Of a DNA stretch of 64,000 nucleotides, positions 31,644-38,710 are shown one piece after another. The stretch covers positions 1 to 64,000 of the IMG/VR virus record IMGVR_UViG_3300013113_000816; one strand, given 5' to 3'. The translations under genes were made by a program, and so were the position numbers. The number at the start of each line of letters is the position of its first letter. Within the stretch, counting starts at the first letter, position 1. The stretch comes from a virus. The notes under the pieces were generated by a model, which saw nothing but the letters and a program-made list of their open reading frames with translations, ran no database searches and was not told the origin of the DNA.

Positions 31644-32438
31644 ATGATAAAATTAAGAGATTTGCTTTTAGAAGTACAAGGTAAACCCAAAGCCCTTATC
31701 TTAGCTGGAGCTCCTGGAGCGGGTAAAGGGTATATTTTAAGGGGTTTAGATTTAGGAGGATTAAAAACCTTTAATATAGATGATACCTTCATAGATTTAT
31801 TAAGACAATCAAATGTATCATTAGATTTAAAATCCCATGGACCTGAAGAAAGAAGTGCTGCTGCTAAAGCAATGGCTGTTGCTTCTCGAAAACATAAAAA
31901 AGAATTAATCCCAAATGCAATAGCAAATCAAGAACCATTTATTTTAGATGGAACAGCAGCTTCACAAAAAAACACTTTAAAATTAAAGGGCGAATTAGAA
32001 GCAGCAGGTTATGATGTTTTTATGTTGTATGTTTATACTGATTTAGAAAGATCTTTAAAACAAAATCAGAATAGATTTGAAAAATCAGGTGGTAAAGATA
32101 GGAGTTTACAACCCGCAATTGTAATGTCTACATGGAATTCAGTTACTAAAAATTTCGAACCTTATCAACAAGCATTTGGTAAAAATTTCGTCTCAGTAGC
32201 CAATACAGGAGAGGCAATGACTGACTTAGAACAAATAATAACAAAGTATTTAGACCCATTTAAACCACAAAATACTAAACCTAAAACAGAAAAAGAAAAA
32301 ATACGTTCAAGAGCTAAAAAAGAAGAAACAAACAAACAAATACAAGATTTATTAAATTCAAACCACTTACAGAATATAATCAAGTCATCAGTATCAAAAG
32401 ACGAAGCTCAAACACAAATATCTAACTTTTTAAAATGA
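31644..32438 (+). CDS. Zeta-toxin-like P-loop kinase with capsid-targeting-like leader
   Basis: 264 aa. Residues 1-11 MIKLRDLLLEV give L-L-E|V, a short leader in the style of the other putative internal proteins. Walker A AGAPGAGKGY (about 20-29), a later FNIDDTF, a helix-rich insert (ERSAAAKAMAVASRKHKKELIP) and FILDGTAASQ (Walker B-like) suit zeta-toxin or polynucleotide-kinase-type enzymes. YTDLERSLKQNQNRFEKSGGKDR contains the arginine lid. It would phosphorylate a small molecule or nucleic-acid end; substrate unknown. ATG is preceded by a late motif and the gene overlaps the multi-enzyme gene behind it by 4 nt. Confidence 0.75.
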   Translation: MIKLRDLLLEVQGKPKALILAGAPGAGKGYILRGLDLGGLKTFNIDDTFIDLLRQSNVSLDLKSHGPEERSAAAKAMAVASRKHKKELIPNAIANQEPFILDGTAASQKNTLKLKGELEAAGYDVFMLYVYTDLERSLKQNQNRFEKSGGKDRSLQPAIVMSTWNSVTKNFEPYQQAFGKNFVSVANTGEAMTDLEQIITKYLDPFKPQNTKPKTEKEKIRSRAKKEETNKQIQDLLNSNHLQNIIKSSVSKDEAQTQISNFLK

Positions 32439-35422
32439 ACGGACTAAGTGAATTTTTAATAGACAGTATGGTTAAAGAACAAACCACTGCTTTATTTGGT
32501 GGGGGTTTTAAACCACCTACTAAGGGGCATTTAGAAGTTGTCTTACAAGGTTTAAGTGAAAATCCTAAAGTAAATAAGCTTATTATAGCTGTAGGTAAAA
32601 AAAATAGAGGGGGAGTAACCCAAGACCAATCAGTTCAAATATGGGAAGTTTATAAAAGACTTATACCTGTTGAAACTGAAATCATTCCTGTAATATCACC
32701 ATTTAATTTTTATAAAAAATTCCTAAAAGAAAATAAAGAAGATAATGTTTATGTTTTTATAGGTGCAAGAAAAAATAATAAAAAAGATATTATTGATATA
32801 AAGGAAAGATCCAAATTTGTAAAAAGATATAGTGATAATGTAATCCCAAAAGGAGTATTAACTGAAAACATTGATAGTGGTACTAATTCAAGAAAACTAT
32901 TTAAAGAAAATTTAGAAAAATTTTATGATACTTTACCAATAGATTTAACTGAAGATGAAAAATTCCAAGTCCATCTTATTTTAGAAGGTGAGAAATTACA
33001 AAAGTATGTAGATAAAGTTAAAGGGGGTTTTAAAAAATTTATCCAATCTTTAAAACAAGAAAAACAAGAAACTAAAGATGCCTTTAAATTATTAGTCCAA
33101 TCTGTAAAAGGTAAAAAACAATTATCTAAAGAAGAAAAAAAAGAAATAGGTAATCAAATGAAAGATGTTCTTAAAGTAGCAGGGTTTACAGCTGCTTCTG
33201 TATTACCTGGAGGGGTTATATACTTAATGTTATCAAGAATACCTGCCTTAAAAAAATCATTAACACCTTCTGCTTTTATAAATGAAGCTTCTGAAGATAA
33301 AATTTTATATGCTTTTGATTTAGATGACACTTTAATCACTTCAAAATCAAATGTTATAGTTACTAACCCTGAACAAGGAACATTTAAATTAACACCTGCT
33401 GAATATGCCTTATATGAACCAGGACCAAATGATGAATTAGATTTTTCAGAATTTAAATATTTAAAAAGTCCAAAAGTAATTAAAGACAATTTTGAATTAT
33501 TTTCCAAAATATTAGAAAAATCATCCCAATTATCAGGTGCCAAAACAATTATATTAACCGCTAGACAACCTGAAGTAGCTACTGATGTAGAGGCATTTCT
33601 AGAAAAAAAGAATTTACCTCAAATAACTTTACATGCTGTAGGTAGTTCTGACCCAAATGAAAAATTAGAAGTAATAAAAGATTACATTAATCAAGGATTT
33701 AATAAAATTAGATTTTATGATGATTCTCCTAAAAATGTAGAATCTATAAGATCTATAGATATACCTGGAGTGGATGTTATTTCTAAATTAGTTAAACATG
33801 GTCCATTAGGTGAAGTTTTATTAAGAGAAGCAATGGTAAATGAAGAAAAATTAGATCTTAATTTACCTGAAGATATTCTTCATCTTTATAGAGCATTTAT
33901 AAAAAATGGGAAAAAATTATATGTTGTTGGAGGTGCAGTAAGAGATGCTCTTTTAGGTAAGGACCCTAAAGATTATGACTTAGCTACAGATGCAACTCCA
34001 GATGAAGTACTAGCAATAGCTGAAAAAGAAGGATTAAAAACTTTAGAAATAGGAAAACAATTTGGTGTTGTAATGGTAAATGGTCATGAAATAGCTACTT
34101 TTAGAAAAGATATAGGCAAAGGTAGAAGACCAGATTCAGTAGAATACACTGATATTGAAGGTGATGTTAATAGAAGAGATTTAACTATTAATGCCTTATT
34201 TTATGATATAGATAAGGGTGAAGTAGTTGATTTAGTAGGTGGGGTTCAAGATTTAAAAGATAGAAAAATTAGAACTGTAGGTAAAGCTTCTGAGCGATTT
34301 GAAGAAGATGCCTTACGTAAATTAAGAGCATTAAGATTTCATGGTCAAACAGGAGGAGAATTAGGTAAAGAAACATTACAAGCTTTAAAAGATAACCCAT
34401 CACTTGAAGGTGTAAGTGGAGAAAGAATTAGAGATGAATTCCTTAAAGGACTCAAAAAAGCTATATCAACTAAAAAATATTTAGAAACAGCAGATGGATT
34501 GGGTTATTTAAATCAAATCCTTCCTAATTTAACAATTACAACACCTTACATAGATGAGGAAGATTATATTGTTTTACTTGCTTACCTTTTAAAACAAAAT
34601 TCACCATCTCAAATTGTTAAACAATTAAATCAATTAAAATACTCTGGGGAAGAAGCTAAACAAATCAGTTTCTTAGCTTCATTAGCTAATTTTACCCCAA
34701 ATCAAATACAATCATATAAAAAATTCCAAAAAATATCAGGTGTAACTGATGAACAAATAAATAAAATAGGAAATTTAGTAGGTAAAGATTTTACTAAATT
34801 TTTAAATTTTGAATTAAGTGTAAGGGGCAATGAGGCACCCTCAGGTTTAAAAGGACCAGAAATAGGAGATTGGGTAAATAAACAAGAAATTTCAAATTAT
34901 CAATCATTAAATGAGGATAATGACCCATTCGGTTTGGTGCGATTAGTAAATGAAGTAATAGGAGAGGATGAGTTTGATTATACCCCACATATAGATTCTT
35001 TAAATGGTTATATGGAAGATAAGGGAATGAATGTAACTCCTCTACCTAGTTTAGTATTTATACATGACGATGTAGATAACGCGCAAGATGTTATGGGCAA
35101 AACAGCGTTTTACAACCCAAATAAACGCGAAATAGTTTTATACACGTTATACCGCCACCCCAAAGATGTTCTGCGTTCATATGCGCATGAGATGATTCAC
35201 CATATCCAAAACTTAGAAGATAGATTAGGTAACATAACTACAACAGATACAAGAGAAGATGACCATTTAACAGATATAGAAAGGGAAGCCTATACAGATG
35301 GAAATCTTGCATTTAGAAAATGGACAGAAACATTAACTGAGAGTCAAAAGTCTACTCTATCTCTTAAAGATAGTTTTGAACCACAAAAAGAAAATTATAA
35401 ATTTGATTGCAACTGTGGTTGA
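32435..35422 (+). CDS. Four-enzyme fusion, candidate prohead-protease-processed polyprotein
   Basis: 995 aa with four recognisable modules. (1) About 12-180: nucleotidyltransferase (ALFGGGFKPPTKGHLEVV, the T/HxGH family), followed to about 280 by a helical stretch with KEIGNQMKDVLKVAGF and LPGGVIYL, LETM1-like. (2) About 287-460: HAD phosphatase (YAFDLDDTLI, TIILTARQPE, FYDDSPKN). (3) About 475-780: CCA-adding/poly(A)-polymerase-type head (LYVVGGAVRDALLGKDPKDYDLATDATPDE, RRDLTINALFYD). (4) About 845-995: metallopeptidase (YAHEMIHHIQN, HExxH-type, with a later ERE). Linkers hold FINE|A, LLRE|A, MVNE|E, SLNE|D and LVNE|V, matching a T4-like cleavage rule. The N-terminus (GLSEFLIDSMVKE) looks leader-like. 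Packaging and processing are inferred. Confidence 0.75.
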   Translation: MNGLSEFLIDSMVKEQTTALFGGGFKPPTKGHLEVVLQGLSENPKVNKLIIAVGKKNRGGVTQDQSVQIWEVYKRLIPVETEIIPVISPFNFYKKFLKENKEDNVYVFIGARKNNKKDIIDIKERSKFVKRYSDNVIPKGVLTENIDSGTNSRKLFKENLEKFYDTLPIDLTEDEKFQVHLILEGEKLQKYVDKVKGGFKKFIQSLKQEKQETKDAFKLLVQSVKGKKQLSKEEKKEIGNQMKDVLKVAGFTAASVLPGGVIYLMLSRIPALKKSLTPSAFINEASEDKILYAFDLDDTLITSKSNVIVTNPEQGTFKLTPAEYALYEPGPNDELDFSEFKYLKSPKVIKDNFELFSKILEKSSQLSGAKTIILTARQPEVATDVEAFLEKKNLPQITLHAVGSSDPNEKLEVIKDYINQGFNKIRFYDDSPKNVESIRSIDIPGVDVISKLVKHGPLGEVLLREAMVNEEKLDLNLPEDILHLYRAFIKNGKKLYVVGGAVRDALLGKDPKDYDLATDATPDEVLAIAEKEGLKTLEIGKQFGVVMVNGHEIATFRKDIGKGRRPDSVEYTDIEGDVNRRDLTINALFYDIDKGEVVDLVGGVQDLKDRKIRTVGKASERFEEDALRKLRALRFHGQTGGELGKETLQALKDNPSLEGVSGERIRDEFLKGLKKAISTKKYLETADGLGYLNQILPNLTITTPYIDEEDYIVLLAYLLKQNSPSQIVKQLNQLKYSGEEAKQISFLASLANFTPNQIQSYKKFQKISGVTDEQINKIGNLVGKDFTKFLNFELSVRGNEAPSGLKGPEIGDWVNKQEISNYQSLNEDNDPFGLVRLVNEVIGEDEFDYTPHIDSLNGYMEDKGMNVTPLPSLVFIHDDVDNAQDVMGKTAFYNPNKREIVLYTLYRHPKDVLRSYAHEMIHHIQNLEDRLGNITTTDTREDDHLTDIEREAYTDGNLAFRKWTETLTESQKSTLSLKDSFEPQKENYKFDCNCG

Positions 35423-35939
35423 TTTAACAGAGATATATCAAGAAATTTTAGAAGAAGTTCCAACCCAATATAAGTTATATTGTGACATGGATGGTGTGTT
35501 GTGTGATTTTGATGAAAGATTTAAAAAATATTCTAATGGAATGCCACCTAGAGAATATGAACGAAAATATGGAAAAGAAAAATTTTGGGACTTAATAGAT
35601 GTCCAAACAGGTTTAAAATTTTGGGTTGGTATGCCTTGGATGCCTGATGGAAAAGAGTTATGGGATTATATTAAACCTTATAATCCTACTTTACTTTCAG
35701 CTCCATCATATAATAACAACTCTCGTTTAGGAAAACGACTATGGGTTAGAAATAACATACCAGGAACAAAGTTGATTTTGGCTAGTAGAGCTAATAAAGT
35801 AAACTATTCAAATGAAAACTCAATACTTATTGATGATATGCCCCGAACCATTGAAGAATGGGAGAGTGGGGGAGGTATAGGAATCCTGCATACCTCGGCT
35901 GCTTCTACTATAGAGCAACTAAAACAGCTGGGATTATAA
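35376..35939 (+). CDS. HAD-type 5' nucleotidase-like protein
   Basis: 187 aa if started at TTG 35376. HAD motif I is YCDMDGVLCDFDERF. Motif III/IV lies in SILIDDMPRTIEEWESGGGIGILH. The cap with GKEKFWDLIDVQTGLKFWVGMPWMPDGKELWDYIKPY resembles 5'(3')-deoxyribonucleotidases. There is no ATG before motif I. Candidate starts are TTG 35376, TTG 35403 or GTG, overlapping the polyprotein by 47 nt in the +1 frame. The segment before the domain reads EIYQEILEE|V, again cleavage-like. Either non-ATG initiation, a +1 frameshift fusing it to the polyprotein, or a sequence error explains this. Confidence 0.75.
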   Translation: MNHKKKIINLIATVVDLTEIYQEILEEVPTQYKLYCDMDGVLCDFDERFKKYSNGMPPREYERKYGKEKFWDLIDVQTGLKFWVGMPWMPDGKELWDYIKPYNPTLLSAPSYNNNSRLGKRLWVRNNIPGTKLILASRANKVNYSNENSILIDDMPRTIEEWESGGGIGILHTSAASTIEQLKQLGL

Positions 35940-35959
35940 TATTAATTAAAATCTAAATT

Positions 35960-36115
35960 ATGGAAAATTTAAAGATGATTATTAATTCCTCATGGTTCAG
36001 AGCTGCATTAGCAGGTGGTTGTGCTGTCGCACTATTTACGACAGGCAACATCCTTTATGCAGGTATAGCTATAGGAATTGGTGTAAGAGAGTTATTACTG
36101 GCTTTTAAAAGTTAA
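35960..36115 (+). CDS. 51-residue membrane protein
   Basis: Read directly: MENLKMIINSSWFRAALAG... with hydrophobic stretch ALAGGCAVALFTTGNILYAG and IAIGIGVRELLLAF. Two short membrane spans or one hairpin. Preceded by A-rich sequence. Its position next to another small two-span protein suggests a lysis or envelope module. Confidence 0.6.
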   Translation: MENLKMIINSSWFRAALAGGCAVALFTTGNILYAGIAIGIGVRELLLAFKS

Positions 36116-36173
36116 AATAAGTTTATATAAGAAGTTATATTAACTTAATTATTAACAAGAAAAAACAGAAATC

Positions 36174-36401
36174 ATGAAAGAAGTAATGGACAAAATTACA
36201 TCAACGTTAGGTTGGTTAACAACAATTATGTTATCATTTGTATCCTTAAGCATATTAGCTGAGGTTATTTTTGGTCACGACATATTTGGAACAAACGTAG
36301 TAGCTAATATCATGGAGATTATTAAATCTCTAGGTGATGGTGGGTTTGTAGGGTTAATCGCCTTAATTATCTTGATTCAATTATTCCACAAAAAAGGATA
36401 A
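36174..36401 (+). CDS. Holin-like two-span membrane protein
   Basis: 75 aa. Spans LGWLTTIMLSFVSLSILAEVIF and GGFVGLIALIILIQLF with a short basic tail (HKKG). Size, two spans and tail charge fit small holins, but similar proteins occur as phage membrane proteins of other roles. No endolysin gene is recognised next to it. Confidence 0.5.
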   Translation: MKEVMDKITSTLGWLTTIMLSFVSLSILAEVIFGHDIFGTNVVANIMEIIKSLGDGGFVGLIALIILIQLFHKKG

Positions 36402-36417
36402 TTTAATTTAAGTAACA

Positions 36418-36555
36418 ATGGCAAAAGGTATTAATTTACTTAGTTACCGAAAAAAACAAAAGAGGAAAAGACCTGGAGTTCACGCTAAAACAAAAACTTC
36501 AAGGTCTAAATCCTCTTTGTTTTATAAAAAAAAATATAGAGGTCAAGGAAAATGA
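36418..36555 (+). CDS. Very basic 45-residue phage protein
   Basis: Read directly: MAKGINLLSYRKKQKRKRPG then VHAKTKTSRSKSS and YKKKYRGQGK. About 40% Lys/Arg. I recall the RPGVHAKTKTS...YRGQGK pattern from small proteins of many marine phages; role unknown, probably nucleic-acid binding. Its stop overlaps the start of the zinc-finger gene. Confidence 0.65.
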   Translation: MAKGINLLSYRKKQKRKRPGVHAKTKTSRSKSSLFYKKKYRGQGK

Positions 36556-37124
36556 AGGATAACATATTAAAAAAAGAATTTAATAAAAAAGATGTTACGC
36601 GTCTGAGAAACCTAGTTAAAGGAAAAAGTTCTGAACGTACCGGACAGGGTATAGGTTACACTAAAAAGGAAGAATTTCATAAAGAAGGAGATATTTGGGA
36701 AGAAAATGGTAGAAAATGGACAATTAAGGATGGTATAAAAGAAAATATCACTAAGTTAGACAAATATAAAAAAGCTAATGTTCCCTTATTCTGCCCATCC
36801 TGTAATCAGGTAATGAATAAACAATTAGATTCTAACTACTATAGAGCTCATGGTCAATGTTTAAATTGTACTACCAAATTTGAAACAGAATTAAAATTAA
36901 ATGGTACTTGGGAAGAACATAAAAATTCTACCCATAATAAAGAAATTGATAAATTAATAGAAGAATATAAAGCTTTCATGAAGGAAAAATTAAATGAAAG
37001 TAATGATGGGTTTATAACAGAGTCCGGTGAAGTTGAAAAATGGGTAGGTGGAATTAATAAGGACCGAGCTGAAGAAGCTTTAAAGGAAGGAATTGAATAT
37101 TTAAAATCATTAAAAAAGCAATGA
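36552..37124 (+). CDS. Zinc-ribbon phage protein
   Basis: 190 aa. Basic N-terminus with FNKKDVTRLRNLVKGK, a central zinc ribbon CPSCNQVM...GQCLNCTTKFE (two CxxC pairs, about residues 78-105) and a helical acidic end. The C-terminal part contains KLNES and FITESGEVE, matching the ΦxE sites seen in nearby head-core proteins. Genes of this build flank structural clusters of aquatic T4-like phages; biochemical role unknown. Confidence 0.7.
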   Translation: MKDNILKKEFNKKDVTRLRNLVKGKSSERTGQGIGYTKKEEFHKEGDIWEENGRKWTIKDGIKENITKLDKYKKANVPLFCPSCNQVMNKQLDSNYYRAHGQCLNCTTKFETELKLNGTWEEHKNSTHNKEIDKLIEEYKAFMKEKLNESNDGFITESGEVEKWVGGINKDRAEEALKEGIEYLKSLKKQ

Positions 37125-37161
37125 AATATGTTTTTTCTATTACTTTCCCATACCCTATTTA

Positions 37162-37170
37162 TATTTATAA
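37162..37170 (+). promoter_or_regulatory. Late-promoter-like motif
   Basis: TATTTATAA, 35 nt before the ATG at 37206, the longest distance in the set. Confidence 0.4.
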
Positions 37171-37205
37171 ATAAGACATTATAATACAATAAAAAACAAA
37201 TTAAT

Positions 37206-37541
37206 ATGGATGATGCATCTATAATCACTATTCTAACAGCATTAGTTGCTGCTTTAGGAATTAAAGAAATTTGGAACATTTGGAAGAAAAAAATCGACAA
37301 TTCCCACAAAAAATCCATGCAAAAACAAAAATCTCTAGACACACTCTCAGCTCAAGTTATTGAAGAATTAAAAATCAAAATTGGCGAACTTGAAGAAAAA
37401 ATAGATGATTTAATTGAGAAAAATAAACAATGTGCTATTAAGTTAGCCCGATTAGAAGAAAGATTAACATTGTCTGCAAAAAAAAACGCGGGGAGAAAAA
37501 AAACTAGAACAGAAAACGGAACTAAAAAAATTAAAAAATAA
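37206..37541 (+). CDS. Membrane-anchored coiled-coil protein
   Basis: 111 aa. N-terminal membrane span (ASIITILTALVAALGIKEIWNIW) in an Nout/Cin or Nin orientation, then a long coiled coil (VIEELKIKIGELEEKIDDLIEKNKQ... LARLEERL) and a strongly basic tail (KKNAGRKKTRTENGTKKIKK). Might be an i-spanin-like or membrane-tethering protein. Overlaps the next ATG by one base. Confidence 0.65.
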   Translation: MDDASIITILTALVAALGIKEIWNIWKKKIDNSHKKSMQKQKSLDTLSAQVIEELKIKIGELEEKIDDLIEKNKQCAIKLARLEERLTLSAKKNAGRKKTRTENGTKKIKK

Positions 37542-37852
37542 TGGATAATTTTGATACACATAAGTGGTTTAAAAAACAGTATTTAGAAGAAGCTAATATT
37601 AATGAAGGTAAAGAACATTCTTCAACTGTTGAAGCTCATGAATTATTAGAAATGATTAAGGATGGATTAGATGACTTACAACCTGGTAATGATTTAATTA
37701 TAAGAGTTAATATTAATGATGAAGGTGATGATGTTGCTGATTTGTACCTAAATCACTTATATGATGTAGAATTTGAAACTTTAGGAAATGATACCACCAA
37801 CCCAGATGAAGACGTTAATTGGATGAGGGAAGGTAAAATGAAAAAAAAATAA
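37541..37852 (+). CDS. Putative capsid-targeted protein
   Basis: 103 aa. Leader MDNFDTHKWFKKQYLEEANINE then G (I-N-E|G), clearly of the DNF-x leader class. The body is acidic (EAHELLEMIKDGLDDLQPGND, VNINDEGDDVADLYLNHLYDVEFETLG), ending in a basic MKKK tail. Cargo function unknown. Confidence 0.7.
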   Translation: MDNFDTHKWFKKQYLEEANINEGKEHSSTVEAHELLEMIKDGLDDLQPGNDLIIRVNINDEGDDVADLYLNHLYDVEFETLGNDTTNPDEDVNWMREGKMKKK

Positions 37853-37883
37853 ATCCAAATATAAACAATAACAAACAACCACA

Positions 37884-37892
37884 TATTTATCA
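37884..37892 (+). promoter_or_regulatory. Variant late-promoter-like motif
   Basis: TATTTATCA, one change from the consensus, 19 nt before the ATG at 37912. Confidence 0.35.
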
Positions 37893-37911
37893 TATATAAT
37901 AAACAATTAAA

Positions 37912-38517
37912 ATGGAAAACAAAGAATTTAATTTAAGAAACTATCTTTATAAAAACCCTTTATTAGAAAAAGAAGATACTAAAAAAGGAAATGAAGAAGA
38001 ACAAGAGCATGAAGAAGGAGCTATTAGAGATGATAGAGACCATATTGATGCTTTAGATGCTGATGCTGAAGCAGACGAAAAAAAGCTGAAAAAACTTAAA
38101 AAGGATAAAAAAGAAGATGTTAAAGAATCTGCTTTAAGAAAAGCAATCCAAAATGAAATCTTTTCCATTTTAAAAGAAGCTGAAGAAGAAGATGTTGACG
38201 TAGACAAAGAAGTTGATGTTGATGTTGAAGATACTGAAGAAGTAGATGTAGATGTGGATAGAGAAGTTGATATAGATGATGAATCTGCTGAGTCTGAAAT
38301 TGAAGTTGATTCTGAACTAGCGGGTGAAGACGCTGATGTTGCTGCTGTTTTAGGTCTATTAACTAAAGCCCAAGAAGAAGCAGAAGCATTAGGTGATGAA
38401 AAATTACTTGATCAGATTGGGAATACAATTACTTACTACACTAGAGCTCATGTTGTTAAATCAACTGAAACTAGAGCAGTAGCAGAAAATAAAAGGTTTA
38501 CAAGAAGAAGAAAATAA
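37912..38517 (+). CDS. Acidic head-core protein with DFNLR-type leader
   Basis: 201 aa. Leader MENKEFNLRNYLYKNPLLEKED. The centre is extremely acidic with repeated VDVDxEVD units (about residues 98-135), and there is ALRKAIQNEIFSILKE|A, an internal copy of the leader-like helix with a cleavage-type end. The C-terminus is NKRFTRRRK, strongly basic. This charge layout recalls T4 gp67/gp22 core proteins that are degraded to acidic internal peptides. Role in prohead core is inferred. Confidence 0.65.
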   Translation: MENKEFNLRNYLYKNPLLEKEDTKKGNEEEQEHEEGAIRDDRDHIDALDADAEADEKKLKKLKKDKKEDVKESALRKAIQNEIFSILKEAEEEDVDVDKEVDVDVEDTEEVDVDVDREVDIDDESAESEIEVDSELAGEDADVAAVLGLLTKAQEEAEALGDEKLLDQIGNTITYYTRAHVVKSTETRAVAENKRFTRRRK

Positions 38518-38535
38518 TATCAAACAAAATACGTT

Positions 38536-38706
38536 ATGAACACAAATGAAATTTATATGCAAATGGCCGAGTTATGGACTGAATTCTCAACTGAGCATTC
38601 AAAAACTAGTAAAGCAGCTCACGGTCGAGCAAGAAGTGCTGCTACTAAAATAAAAAAATTAATTGCTGAGTATAAAAGAACCTCAGTAGCTGAAGACAAA
38701 GCATAA
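38536..38706 (+). CDS. 56-residue basic helical protein, Hc1/H1-like
   Basis: Read directly: MNTNEIYMQMAELWTEFSTE..., then SKTSKAAHGRARSAATKIKKLIAEYKRTSVAEDKA. The AAHGRARSAATKIKKL stretch recalls Bacteroidota histone-H1-like (Hc1-type) proteins (KAAgtRaRka...KkL..e.R), which bind DNA. Placed among head-core genes it may be packaged, but no leader is visible. Confidence 0.55.
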   Translation: MNTNEIYMQMAELWTEFSTEHSKTSKAAHGRARSAATKIKKLIAEYKRTSVAEDKA

Positions 38707-38710
38707 TGAA

